Assembly: GCF_009909195.1 (NCBI RefSeq)
Contig: NZ_JAAAMU010000005.1
Span: forward strand, 372,001-436,000
Direction of reading: 5' to 3'
Length of the DNA stretch: 64,000 nt
Source: Paenibacillus sacheonensis
GTDB taxonomy: Bacteria; Bacillota; Bacilli; Paenibacillales; Paenibacillaceae
A model generated the notes under the pieces. It searched no databases and was not told the DNA's origin. It worked only from the letters and a program-made list of their open reading frames with translations. Positions 50,706 to 59,543 of this stretch are shown piece by piece. Numbering within the stretch: position 1 is the stretch's first letter; every line of letters starts with the position of its first letter. The position numbers and the translations under genes are program-made.

Positions 50706-50778
50706 GTCCCAACCCCCGAAACGATATTCTTGTAACAATTCGCTTCGAACGGTGCAATCCCTCTGGCATTAAAAACAA

Positions 50779-51408
50779 TTAATCTTCTTTCATCCCTTTG
50801 GTCAAGATGGCGATGCCTTCCTGGAAGATCGGCAGAACGCGGGCCAGCAGACTCTCGGTCGGCTCCGCGTGCCCCGTATAGGTGCTGACGAAGCCTTGCA
50901 AGTAATAGAAGAGGACGCGGGCCCGGTTCGTCACGGCTTCTTCACTGTGGGCGTCCGTGCAGTCCGCCGATAAAGCGAGCTGCAGCGACTGCCTCACATG
51001 CGCAAACAAACGATTGCGGATGACGTTGATTTCGAGCGCCGGCTGCGGATCGTCTACTCGGACCGAGCCGGTTATAAACAGTACCGTTTGGAGGCTGCCG
51101 TTGCTCAGGCAGAAGGTGACGAAATTCGCGCAGACCGCCTTGAGCCGGTCTATGGGCGTCACGTCCGCCCGCTCCATCTCCGTCATGAATTGCGCCTCCA
51201 GCTCAAGCAGCGAAGGAATGGCGATATGCTGCAGCAGCTCTTCTTTATTCTTGAAATACAAATAAATCGCCGTATGCGAGCAGCCGGCCTGCTTGGCGAT
51301 CTCGCGCATCGTGACGTGCGGATAACCTTTCTCGGCGAACAACTCCGCGGCGGATTGGCGAATCGCCGCCTTCATGTCTTCGGTCATTTGTTTTCGTTTC
51401 GACATCAT
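50779..51408 (-). CDS. TetR-family regulator
   Basis: 209 residues. The N-terminal HTH is MREIAKQAGCSHTAIYLYFKNKEELL at about 33-58; the rest is the helical ligand-binding part, family unclear. It might control its own gene or the kinase or CAP genes beside it. The start has two successive ATG codons; the first at 51408 is used. No operator found with certainty. Confidence 0.92.
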   Translation of the reverse strand: MMSKRKQMTEDMKAAIRQSAAELFAEKGYPHVTMREIAKQAGCSHTAIYLYFKNKEELLQHIAIPSLLELEAQFMTEMERADVTPIDRLKAVCANFVTFCLSNGSLQTVLFITGSVRVDDPQPALEINVIRNRLFAHVRQSLQLALSADCTDAHSEEAVTNRARVLFYYLQGFVSTYTGHAEPTESLLARVLPIFQEGIAILTKGMKED

Positions 51409-51475
51409 CGCGTATCGGACCCCTTATTAGATAACCATTGGTTACATTTTAAACGACGTCCGATGCTATGTAAAG

Positions 51476-51500
51476 AAAGCGGCCCCGGAAAGGGCCGCTT
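51476..51500 (-). terminator. Terminator after the LysM-CAP gene
   Basis: AAGCGGCCC / GGGCCGCTT, six-base loop, then TTTCTTTA on the minus strand. Confidence 0.8.
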
Positions 51501-51520
51501 CGAAGTGCTCAAAGCAGCGT

Positions 51521-52213
51521 TTAGGACGTGAATTCCTGTACCCATTCGCCGTTATAGTAGGCTACGCCGATCTTGCCGTAATGACTGCCAAGAATGTTCG
51601 CTTTATGACCTGCACTGTTCATCCAAGCCGTCATGACTTCCTGAGGCGTGCGCTGTCCTTTGGCGATATTCTCGCCGGCATAGGAATAAGCGACGCCGTA
51701 GGCACGCATCATATCAAAGGGCGACCCGTACGTCGGCGAATTATGATCGAAATAGTTGTTGGCATACATATCCTTTGCTTTGTCCAGTGCGACCTTCGTC
51801 AGCAACGAATCGGATTTTAGCGCGGTCAGACCCGCATTGGCGCGCTCCTTGTTGACCAGCGTCACGACTTGTGCAGCGAATGTAGTCTTGTCCGTCGTAC
51901 TCGTTCCGGTGTTCGACGTCGTTCCGCCGGTAGAAGCTGAACCGCCTGAGCCTGCCGTCGGCACCTTGACCGTCATGCCGGCCCAAATGACATTCGGGTT
52001 GGCGATGACCGGGTTAGCCGCGATCAACGCGCCTAGGCTGACGCCGTACTTTTGCGCGATTTTATACATCGTATCGTTGTTCGTCACTTGATACGTTACG
52101 GAAGGGTTCACGGAGGCTGCTTCTGCCTTCTGCAGTGCTGCTCCTCCTCCAAGTACGATTAAACCTGCTGCGAGTACGCTTGCTACACCTGTTCGAAATG
52201 GTTGCATCTTCAT
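51521..52213 (-). CDS. LysM + SCP/CAP-domain secreted protein
   Basis: 230 residues from ATG at 52213 (GAGGAGG 7 nt before). Signal peptide ending AAS at about 33; LysM at about 38-85 (TYQVTNNDTMYKIAQKYGVSLGALIAANP); a Ser/Thr/Gly spacer; then the CAP domain with LVNKERANAGLTAL, FDHNSPTYGSPFDMM, YAGENIAKGQ and AWMNSAGHKANILG. The second His and the Glu are the CAP cavity residues. It is similar to Bacillus YkwD and to the paralogue at 56.6 kb. Likely wall-bound; enzymatic activity is not established. Confidence 0.93.
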   Translation of the reverse strand: MKMQPFRTGVASVLAAGLIVLGGGAALQKAEAASVNPSVTYQVTNNDTMYKIAQKYGVSLGALIAANPVIANPNVIWAGMTVKVPTAGSGGSASTGGTTSNTGTSTTDKTTFAAQVVTLVNKERANAGLTALKSDSLLTKVALDKAKDMYANNYFDHNSPTYGSPFDMMRAYGVAYSYAGENIAKGQRTPQEVMTAWMNSAGHKANILGSHYGKIGVAYYNGEWVQEFTS

Positions 52214-52310
52214 GAAAAATCCTCCTCGTGTGTCAAAGTGTGTTGCCGGTCTTCCGACGCCACCCATGGTAACACGGGGATACGGGCTTTACACCCCATA
52301 AAATCTTCCA

Positions 52311-53453
52311 TTAAGACTGGAAATGAAACTGCTGCAGCACTTCGTCGTCGACATAGTCAAGGCTGTCCGCCTTCTTCAAATTGCAGTCCGCGCAAGCGCA
52401 TACGCAGTTCGCGGGCGTTGATAGGCCGCCTTTGGATTTGGGCAGCACATGGTCGATCGTATCTCCGAATTCGCCGCAGTAGCGGCATACATAATCGTCG
52501 CGCTGGAGCACGAGCAGCCGGAAATCGGTCTTCGTGTACAGCTTGTGAATCAAGCCGGGATGGATGATGCCCGCAGCGCCTTCCTCCACCATTCGAACCG
52601 CCATTTCGGTCGGAATCTCCGTCGACCAGCGCTTGCCCGTCTCGCGTTTGCCACGCAGGCGGATCATGCCGCGTCCGCGGTCGTTCAGAAGCGATGTCTT
52701 ATACGAGAAATTGCCTTTCACGGGAATGATAACGCGGTCCGGCGGACGAACGTATCCGGCTTCCGCGACCGCTTCCGTTTCGGTCTCGTTCTTCCGTTTG
52801 GCAGACTTGCCGCGCGCGCGCCGCCGCTTGCGCTTTCTCTTGCGCGGAGCAGCGGGGCCGTCATGCTCCTGCCCGGCGATGCCGTCTTGTTCTGCCGACG
52901 CTTCTTGAGTCCCGTCGGGTTCTTCCGTTTCACTGACCGCGGAACCCGCTGCGCCTTCGCCCGGCTTGTCCTGTTCGTCAAGACGCCGCAGCTCCGTCCC
53001 TTTCTTCCTTCTGCGCCGGCGTTTGCGCTTCGGTTTCGGCGGCACCGCGCCGCCGTCCTCGGCAGAATCAATCTCGACCGGGAAGCTGTCGACGGCATCG
53101 ACGCCGCTCTCATCGCCAGAGGCGTTATCGGTCAGTGCCATATCCGTATCGAGCGCCTCGTCCGGTCCGATTTCTTCCGGCAATTCTCCGTGCAGCGAAT
53201 GTTTCTGCTTCTTCATTCTTCTCCGGCGCTTGCGCTTCGGCGCTGCCGCGCCGGTCTCCGCGGCCTGCGGCGCTTCTTCCGCGGCAACCGCGATAGCGCC
53301 GGCATCCTCCGCCGCCATAGGCTGACCCGACTGCCTGCGCTTGCGCAGGCAGGTCCGGCAGGTTCCTCTCCTGCCGCTGCCGCCCGACCTTTTGGTATAG
53401 GCGGAGAGCGGCTTCTCCCTTCCGCAGGCCGCGCATGCTTTCAACTCCGTCAT
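52311..53453 (-). CDS. HNH-endonuclease-type protein with three polybasic blocks
   Basis: 380 residues. N-terminal zinc knuckle CAAC...CRTC (C7, C10, C32, C35). Residues 45-232 are low complexity: three Lys/Arg blocks at 72-84, 139-152 and 202-221 separated by acidic, Ala/Glu/Asp-rich stretches. The C-terminus (about 310-370) is an HNH fold: C323/C326 (YVCRYCG), D334-H335 (TIDHVLPKSKGG), N349, C354/C357. HNH domains cut DNA; zinc and basic blocks could guide nucleic-acid binding. The 53.3-kb region has no phage or restriction neighbours, so a housekeeping or spore-related role is more likely than mobile DNA. Confidence 0.85.
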   Translation of the reverse strand: MTELKACAACGREKPLSAYTKRSGGSGRRGTCRTCLRKRRQSGQPMAAEDAGAIAVAAEEAPQAAETGAAAPKRKRRRRMKKQKHSLHGELPEEIGPDEALDTDMALTDNASGDESGVDAVDSFPVEIDSAEDGGAVPPKPKRKRRRRRKKGTELRRLDEQDKPGEGAAGSAVSETEEPDGTQEASAEQDGIAGQEHDGPAAPRKRKRKRRRARGKSAKRKNETETEAVAEAGYVRPPDRVIIPVKGNFSYKTSLLNDRGRGMIRLRGKRETGKRWSTEIPTEMAVRMVEEGAAGIIHPGLIHKLYTKTDFRLLVLQRDDYVCRYCGEFGDTIDHVLPKSKGGLSTPANCVCACADCNLKKADSLDYVDDEVLQQFHFQS

Positions 53454-53487
53454 CTTCTGCTTCGCTCCGTTCGTCCGTTCGTCTTCG

Positions 53488-54384
53488 TTAAATCAATAGG
53501 CCGTGCATTTTGCGGAACTGTTCCGGCGTCATGCCCTCGGCTTTCCCGAACGCCGCGATGAAATGGCTGGAATCCCGATAGCCGGACAATTGGGCAATGT
53601 CCTTGATGGATTGTTTGTTGTCCCCGAAGCTCATCATCTCTTTGGACTTAATGATCCGAAGCCGAATCAGGTAAGCGTAGGCCGTAATGCCGAAAGCCTG
53701 CCGAAACAACGAATTCAGGTAACGCGGGCTGATGTCGAGCTGCTGCGCCATGTCGGAGAGTCCGATCTCCGGATCTCCGTAATGCTCGTCGAGCCAGTGC
53801 AGCAGCGGATCCAGCTTCTCCAAGTGCTGGTATACCGAGGAGCGTCCGCCCTTCTGCCCGTAAATTTTGATCATCGTCAAGAAACGATACAGCGCCGCCG
53901 AGGCATTGAGTCCCGTCCGGTCGTCGTCCTTGCTGATTTGCTCGATCATGCCTACCAGCTGCCGCGTAATCGGCGCATCGTCGTTCCAATGAAGCCATTC
54001 CGTATGGCGAATGCCGAGCGACGCCAGCATGGAAGCTGCCAATGCGCCGCCGAAGGTGACGTACAGCGTGGTCCACTTCTTCCCGCCTTTGGCCGCGTAA
54101 GAATGCGGAACGCCCGGAAACAGCATCGAGCCGCTGCCCGGCGGAAGCGAGTAACGGCGCCCGTTCAGCAGAAATTCGCCTTCTCCCTCGAGCGTCTGCA
54201 GCCAATGAAAATTCGGATAGCCTTTGGTGCGATCTATAGATTCCTGATCTGGATTATAGCCGATACTGTCCATGTAGAGTGGAAGGTCGTATTCGCCGAG
54301 CGTGAACATGTACCGGTTCATATGCCCGTCGAAGAAAATGGTTCTCTGCCCATCCTGCTGTTCCATATTATCATATCCTGCCAA
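53488..54384 (-). CDS. AraC-family regulator beside GH42
   Basis: 298 residues. N-terminal cupin-like sensor part (HWLQTLEGEGEFLLNGRRYSLPPGSG), C-terminal double HTH (ISPRYLNSLFRQAFGITAYAYLIRLRIIKSKEMM, IAQLSGYRDSSHFIAAFGKAEGMTPEQFRKMH). It is divergent from the beta-galactosidase gene with 82 bp between, so it probably activates that gene in response to a galactoside or oligosaccharide. The exact start (54384 or the later ATG 54366) is not certain. Confidence 0.92.
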   Translation of the reverse strand: MAGYDNMEQQDGQRTIFFDGHMNRYMFTLGEYDLPLYMDSIGYNPDQESIDRTKGYPNFHWLQTLEGEGEFLLNGRRYSLPPGSGSMLFPGVPHSYAAKGGKKWTTLYVTFGGALAASMLASLGIRHTEWLHWNDDAPITRQLVGMIEQISKDDDRTGLNASAALYRFLTMIKIYGQKGGRSSVYQHLEKLDPLLHWLDEHYGDPEIGLSDMAQQLDISPRYLNSLFRQAFGITAYAYLIRLRIIKSKEMMSFGDNKQSIKDIAQLSGYRDSSHFIAAFGKAEGMTPEQFRKMHGLLI

Positions 54385-54466
54385 TCGTATTTTATATATC
54401 CGTCAGCTTCAGCTTACCATAAAATGGACCTATTATCACTATGGACACTAGAAGGGATCGATCATC

Positions 54467-56497
54467 ATGGATACGACCAATCTGCCCAAAATGTTATATG
54501 GAGGCGACTACAATCCGGAGCAGTGGGATGCCTCGATCTGGCCGGAGGACATGCGCCTGCTGGAACTCGCCGGCATGAATATCGCGACCGTCAATGTATT
54601 CTCCTGGGCCATGCTGCAGCCGGGCGAAGATAACTATGATTTCGAGACGCTGGACCGCATCATGGACATGCTGGGCGCGAACGGCATATATGCCTGCCTG
54701 GCTACGGGCACGGGCGCGCATCCGGCATGGATGGCCCGCCGGCACCCCGACGTGCTGCGCACCGACTTCCAAGGCCGGAAGCGCAAATTCGGCGGACGCC
54801 ATAATTCCTGTCCGAACAGCCCGACCTACCGCATGTATGCGCAGCGGCTAGCCGACAAGCTGGGCGAGCGTTACAAGAACCATCCGGCGCTCCTGCTTTG
54901 GCATGTATCCAACGAGTACGGCGGCGACTGCTACTGCGATAACTGCGAAGCGGCCTTCCGTGTCTGGCTGCAGCAGAAGTACGGCTCGCTGGACAAGCTG
55001 AACGAACAATGGAACACGCGGTTCTGGGGCCATACCTTCTATGATTGGGAAGAAATCGTCCTTCCAAACGCGCTCTCCGAGCAATGGTCGGATACAAGAA
55101 CGAATTTCCAGGGGATATCGCTGGATTACGCGCGCTTCAATTCGGACGGAATGCTCGATTGCTACAAGCTTGAATACGAAGCGCTGAAGAAGCACACGCC
55201 GGATATTCCCGTCACGACGAATCTGATGGGTACCTATAAACCGCTCGATTATTTCAAATGGGCCAAGCATATGGACATCGTCGCCTGGGACAACTATCCC
55301 GGCATGGATACCCCCGTGAGCCTGACGGCCATGACGCATGACCTCATGCGCGGACTGAAAGGCGGCAAGCCGTTCCTGCTCATGGAACAGACGCCTAGCC
55401 AGCAAAATTGGCAGGCGTACAATACGTTGAAGCGCCCCGGCGTAATGCGCTTATGGAGCTATCAGGCCGTCGCCCACGGCTCCGACAGCGTCATGTTCTT
55501 CCAGCTTCGCCGCTCCGTCGGTGCTTGCGAGAAATATCACGGCGCGCTGATCGAGCATGTCGGCCACGAGCACACGCGCGTCTTCCGCGAATGCGCGCAG
55601 CTCGGCGATGAGCTGCGGCGGCTGGAGGGCAAGCTGCTCGGCTCGCGGCTTCCGAGCCGAATCGCCATCCTGTTCGATTGGGAGAACCGGTGGGCGATCG
55701 AATATTCCAGCGGGCCGAGCGTCGACCTCAAATACGTAGACGAGGTCCAACGTTATTACAAAGCGCTGTATGAACTCGGCCACGCCGTCGACATCGTTTC
55801 ATTCGAAGATGATCTCGCGGCGTACGATATCGTGCTTGCGCCGGTCATGTACATGGTTAAGCCGGGCATGGCGGCGCGCATCGAACGCTTCGTTGCGGAC
55901 GGCGGCGATTTTGTAACGACGTTCTTCAGCGGCATCGTAAACGAGAACGATCTCGTGACGTTGGGCGGTTATCCAGGCGAACTGCGCAAAGTGCTCGGCA
56001 TATGGGCGGAGGAGATCGATGCGCTGTTCCCCGGACGCATGAACTCCATCGTAATGAAGGAAGCGATCGGCGAGCTGCAAGGCTCCTACGGCTGTTCCCT
56101 GTTATGCGATCTGATCCATGCCGAAGGCGCGGAAACGATCGCCGAATACGGCGATGACTTCTATGCCGGCATGCCTGCGCTGACCCGCAATCGTTTCGGC
56201 GATGGCGAAGCCTGGTATGTGGCGTCGAGCCCCGACGATGCTTTCCTGCAAGGTTTCCTCGGCGAGCTATGCCGTCGGAGGAACATCCTCCCGCTTCCGG
56301 GCAAGGCGCCGGGAGTGGAGGTGACTCGCCGGGAAAAGGACGGACAATCGTATTTATTCGTCTTGAACCATAACGAGCAAGCGGCAACGATCGATCTCGG
56401 CAGCGTTAACGGCACGGATCTGCTTTCGGGCCGGGCTGTAGCCGGCGAGGTTGTTCTTAACGGCCGCGACGTCCTGATCGTGGAGCATCTAGCTTGA
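54467..56497 (+). CDS. Beta-galactosidase, glycoside hydrolase family 42
   Basis: 676 residues. Cytosolic TIM-barrel enzyme: MLYGGDYNPEQW at the start, acid/base E150 in LLWHVSNEYGG, nucleophile E307 in LLMEQTPS. Zinc-binding cysteines C115, C155, C157 and C160 (CYCDNC) place it with the zinc-containing GH42 enzymes. A trimerisation domain and a C-terminal beta domain follow. Releases galactose from plant or lactose-type oligosaccharides. Expression is likely under the adjacent AraC regulator. No transporter gene is close. Confidence 0.95.
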   Translation: MDTTNLPKMLYGGDYNPEQWDASIWPEDMRLLELAGMNIATVNVFSWAMLQPGEDNYDFETLDRIMDMLGANGIYACLATGTGAHPAWMARRHPDVLRTDFQGRKRKFGGRHNSCPNSPTYRMYAQRLADKLGERYKNHPALLLWHVSNEYGGDCYCDNCEAAFRVWLQQKYGSLDKLNEQWNTRFWGHTFYDWEEIVLPNALSEQWSDTRTNFQGISLDYARFNSDGMLDCYKLEYEALKKHTPDIPVTTNLMGTYKPLDYFKWAKHMDIVAWDNYPGMDTPVSLTAMTHDLMRGLKGGKPFLLMEQTPSQQNWQAYNTLKRPGVMRLWSYQAVAHGSDSVMFFQLRRSVGACEKYHGALIEHVGHEHTRVFRECAQLGDELRRLEGKLLGSRLPSRIAILFDWENRWAIEYSSGPSVDLKYVDEVQRYYKALYELGHAVDIVSFEDDLAAYDIVLAPVMYMVKPGMAARIERFVADGGDFVTTFFSGIVNENDLVTLGGYPGELRKVLGIWAEEIDALFPGRMNSIVMKEAIGELQGSYGCSLLCDLIHAEGAETIAEYGDDFYAGMPALTRNRFGDGEAWYVASSPDDAFLQGFLGELCRRRNILPLPGKAPGVEVTRREKDGQSYLFVLNHNEQAATIDLGSVNGTDLLSGRAVAGEVVLNGRDVLIVEHLA

Positions 56498-56573
56498 TCT
56501 TCCTTGCTCCATCATCGTATAGCCCCTTCTGCCGCTGAACATATTAGTGGTTAGAAAGGAGCTTGATACTCTT

Positions 56574-57413
56574 ATGAAAAGATTTTTCGGAACGCTGCTC
56601 GGTTTAGTGTTGGCATTCGGCGTAGGTGCAATCATTTATAACTCCGTCAGGGACACGCACACCACGCCGAACGGCAACACGTACCACTCGGCAGGCAAGG
56701 ACGGGCGCCGCATCGGGATGAATGCCGTCGATAGGAATCGGGTCACGACCTATAACGACGGCACCATGCGTGCCAGGCAGCTGGGTAACGGCAACCTCGA
56801 TCTGAACCCGCTGAACGATTGGCTGCGTCAGATGTATCCCGGTAATGCCAATTACTATAACGGCAATACGGGCAATACGGGCAATACCGGCAATGGGGGC
56901 TACTACAATCCAGGTGCTGGATATGGCGGCAACACAGGCAACACCGGTAATACGGGAAACACCGGCAATACCGGCAACAAGACGGGGAATACCGGCAATA
57001 CGGGCAGCGGGGCCGGAACGACGGCGGACTCCGGCATCGCCAATCAAATTCTTGCCAAGGTGAACGCCGAGCGTGCGAAAGCCGGCGTCGGCGCGCTGAC
57101 GCTCAGCGCCAGCTTGAACAAGGTCGCCCAAGCCAAATCGGCCGACATGCGCGACAAAAACTACTTCGATCACCAATCGCCGACTTACGGCAGCCCGTTC
57201 GATATGATGAAATCGTTCGGCGTCAATTATTCTTATGCGGGCGAGAACATCGCCGCGGGCCAGCAGTCCGTCGATGCCGTCATGACGGCGTGGATGAACA
57301 GCCCCGGCCACCGTCAGAATATCCTCAGCGCCAACTACACCCAGCTGGGCGTTGGCTACGCCCAGGGCGGCAACATGAGCCCTTACTGGACGCAGGAGTT
57401 TATCAAGCCTTAA
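56574..57413 (+). CDS. SCP/CAP-domain secreted protein with Gly-Asn-Thr repeat linker
   Basis: 279 residues from ATG at 56574 (AAAGGAG 11 nt before). N-terminal hydrophobic signal anchor (FGTLLGLVLAFGVGAIIYNSV). Between about 95 and 150 there is a collagen-like run of GNT triplets, broken by GGYYNPGAGYGG. The C-terminus is a CAP domain almost the same in motif as the LysM-CAP protein at 51.5 kb (NYFDHQSPTYGSPFDMM, YAGENIAAGQ, AWMNSPGHRQNILS). The DNA shows matching 9-bp aatacgggc-type repeats, prone to length change. Likely surface or spore exposed; function unknown. Confidence 0.92.
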   Translation: MKRFFGTLLGLVLAFGVGAIIYNSVRDTHTTPNGNTYHSAGKDGRRIGMNAVDRNRVTTYNDGTMRARQLGNGNLDLNPLNDWLRQMYPGNANYYNGNTGNTGNTGNGGYYNPGAGYGGNTGNTGNTGNTGNTGNKTGNTGNTGSGAGTTADSGIANQILAKVNAERAKAGVGALTLSASLNKVAQAKSADMRDKNYFDHQSPTYGSPFDMMKSFGVNYSYAGENIAAGQQSVDAVMTAWMNSPGHRQNILSANYTQLGVGYAQGGNMSPYWTQEFIKP

Positions 57414-57433
57414 CCCGCTTTATCTATGCCTTC

Positions 57434-57476
57434 GAAAGCACGATTTCTCTCGCTTTGCGAGAGAAGCCGTGCTTTC
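57434..57476. terminator. Bidirectional terminator after the GNT-CAP gene
   Basis: GAAAGCACG / CGTGCTTTC outer arms and a TTCTCTCGC / GCGAGAGAA inner hairpin. Confidence 0.88.
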
Positions 57477-57483
57477 TTGACGT

Positions 57484-58377
57484 TTAGCGGTCATTCGGCA
57501 TACCCGCGGCTTTGCGAAACGCTCCCGGCGTCGCTTCGGTTTCCTTCTTGAACGTTTTCGCGAAATGGTGGATATCCGCGAAGCCGCAATACGCCGCGAT
57601 CTCCTCCATGGCAAGGTCGGGATCCCTCAGCAGCTCCATGGCATGCTGAATACGCAGCCGGAGCAGATACCGATGCGGCGCAACGCCGAACTGTTCCTTG
57701 AATTTCGCGCTGAAGCGCGATGGAGACAAATTGGCTCTGGCCGCCATTTCCTGCACGCTGAGCGGCTCCGACAAGCGGAAGGAAATGAACGAGGTGATCC
57801 AATTCATCGGCTGAGGCGCCGATTTCTCCGTCTGCTTCAGATCCTCGGAGTGATCCTCCAAGATCGTATGGAGAATCTCCGCGGCCAGCGTCTGCGCCCG
57901 CAGCTGCATCAGCGGATTGCGCCGCTGCCAGCTGTCGACCATTTCCAGTAGTTTGTCGCGCAGCTGGATGGGCTGTTTCGGCCGCAGGCGGACCGGGATA
58001 TCGATGCCGTGGAGGTCGTTCAAGCGCGGCTGAAGCAAATGCTGGTAAGGCGTAAGATCGATTTGCCCGCTGCGCGTCGGGAAACGTTCTTCCCTGAACG
58101 CGTCGTAGAACCAATCCAGATGGGCGAACGGCGTGATCGTATTCGTCTTCCCTTCGAGCACGGTCAAGCTGCCCGGTTGAATCAGACAAAAGTCGCCGCC
58201 GTGCAGCTCATACGGTTCCCCATCGATATGGAATAGGCAGTCGCCCTCCTGAACGTAGACGAGCAAATAATCGAGCAGCCTTCTCGCTGCCATGCTCCAC
58301 GGTTCCCGAACCGCAAAATCGCTCTCGCGGATGTAAGGCGCGACCGGCTGCGCCGCCATCAGTTCAGATAAATACAT
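57484..58377 (-). CDS. AraC-family regulator beside the dioxygenase
   Basis: 297 residues from ATG at 58377 (GGGGAGG 7 nt before); a longer frame to 58590 overlaps the neighbour's start and is rejected. Cupin sensor (LHGGDFCLIQPGSLTVLEG), then double HTH near the C-terminus (SVQEMAARANLSPSRFSAKFKEQFGVAPHRYLLRLR and MEEIAAYCGFADIHHFAKTFKKETEATPGAFR). Divergent from the PhyH-type gene with 188 bp between, so it is its likely regulator. Confidence 0.92.
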   Translation of the reverse strand: MYLSELMAAQPVAPYIRESDFAVREPWSMAARRLLDYLLVYVQEGDCLFHIDGEPYELHGGDFCLIQPGSLTVLEGKTNTITPFAHLDWFYDAFREERFPTRSGQIDLTPYQHLLQPRLNDLHGIDIPVRLRPKQPIQLRDKLLEMVDSWQRRNPLMQLRAQTLAAEILHTILEDHSEDLKQTEKSAPQPMNWITSFISFRLSEPLSVQEMAARANLSPSRFSAKFKEQFGVAPHRYLLRLRIQHAMELLRDPDLAMEEIAAYCGFADIHHFAKTFKKETEATPGAFRKAAGMPNDR

Positions 58378-58565
58378 GAACAGGCCTCCCCTTCTCCGTC
58401 TCGGTGTTCGCTTTCTTTTATTATAGGAGATGACAATCGTTTTTGACAAAAGAATCAGCGGTTTGTTACAAAGATTTCCGTTCATGCCGCACCCTATAAT
58501 GGAATCATTCCAGTACCTTATCACGGGCATCCCGGGCGGATGACTAAAGGAGACGTTGAACGAAC

Positions 58566-59399
58566 ATGGCGACATCGGCCGACTATGCAAAGCTCCCCTC
58601 GCTTCAAGACGATTATGCGCTGAGCGCGGAACAAATCGCGTCTTATCAGCGCAACGGACACATCTTGCTGCGAGAAGTGGCGACGCAGGAAGAGATAAAC
58701 GCTTATGAACCCGTCATTGCGGATGTGGTCCGCGAGCACAATTACATGACGAAGCCCGTCGCGGAGCGCGACACCTACGGCAAGGCCTTTATCCAGATCG
58801 GCAATCTCTGGAAGCTGAACGAAGGGGCGGAACGGTTCGTCCTGGCAAGACGCTTCGCCAAGATCGCGGCCGAGCTGATGGGCGTCGAAGGCGTACGCAT
58901 CTACCACGACCAAGCGTTGTTCAAGGAGCCTGGCGGCGGCCATACGCCATGGCATCAGGATCAAATCTACTGGCCGCTGGATACGCCGAACACGATTACG
59001 CTGTGGATGCCGCTCGTACCCGTCTCCGAGGAAGTCGGCTCCATGACGTTCGTCGACGGCTCCCAGGCGTTCGGGTACGTGTCCCGCCAAGAAATATCGG
59101 ACGAATCCCACAAGACGCTCGGCTCGTTCATCGAAGGCAAACAGCTGCCGAAGACGAATTACGGCACCATGGCGGCAGGAGACGCCACTTTCCATGCGGG
59201 CTGGACGCTGCACTCCGCGCCGGGCAATCCGACGGACACCATGCGCGAGGTCATGACGATTATCTATATCGCCGACGGCGTTCGGATCGTAGAACCGGAT
59301 TCCAACTCCCGCAGAAACGATATGCACGGCTGGTTCCCGGGACTTGGACCAGGCGATTTGGCCGCCTCTCCGCTCAATCCGCTTGTTTATAAAGCGTAA
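58566..59399 (+). CDS. Phytanoyl-CoA dioxygenase (PhyH) family oxygenase
   Basis: 277 residues, double-stranded beta-helix. Fe(II) ligands H130 and D132 in PWHQDQIYW, H216 in TLHSAPGNP; R228 may bind 2-oxoglutarate. Family members hydroxylate very different small molecules. The adjacent AraC regulator and the following Gfo/Idh and isomerase genes hint at a sugar, polyol or inositol-type substrate, by context only. AGGAGA is 12 nt before ATG at 58566. Confidence 0.9.
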   Translation: MATSADYAKLPSLQDDYALSAEQIASYQRNGHILLREVATQEEINAYEPVIADVVREHNYMTKPVAERDTYGKAFIQIGNLWKLNEGAERFVLARRFAKIAAELMGVEGVRIYHDQALFKEPGGGHTPWHQDQIYWPLDTPNTITLWMPLVPVSEEVGSMTFVDGSQAFGYVSRQEISDESHKTLGSFIEGKQLPKTNYGTMAAGDATFHAGWTLHSAPGNPTDTMREVMTIIYIADGVRIVEPDSNSRRNDMHGWFPGLGPGDLAASPLNPLVYKA

Positions 59400-59432
59400 G
59401 TTGGCTGCGTAAGATTTCTAACGGACATAAAC

Positions 59433-59473
59433 AAAACGGGAGGAAGCAGATATTCTGCTTCCTCCCGTTTTTT
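59433..59473. terminator. Terminator after the PhyH gene
   Basis: 18-bp stem (AAAACGGGAGGAAGCAGA with its complement), T-run; between convergent genes. Confidence 0.9.
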
Positions 59474-59543
59474 ATTACCCTTATTGAATCACTTATGAAT
59501 TGCCCTTACTTCACCGTATCGGTCTTCTGTGCCTTGTCTAGCC

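Noticed and set aside
52311-53453. HNH protein as part of an intron or phage
   Set aside because: No interrupted gene, terminase, integrase or group-I intron structure is near.
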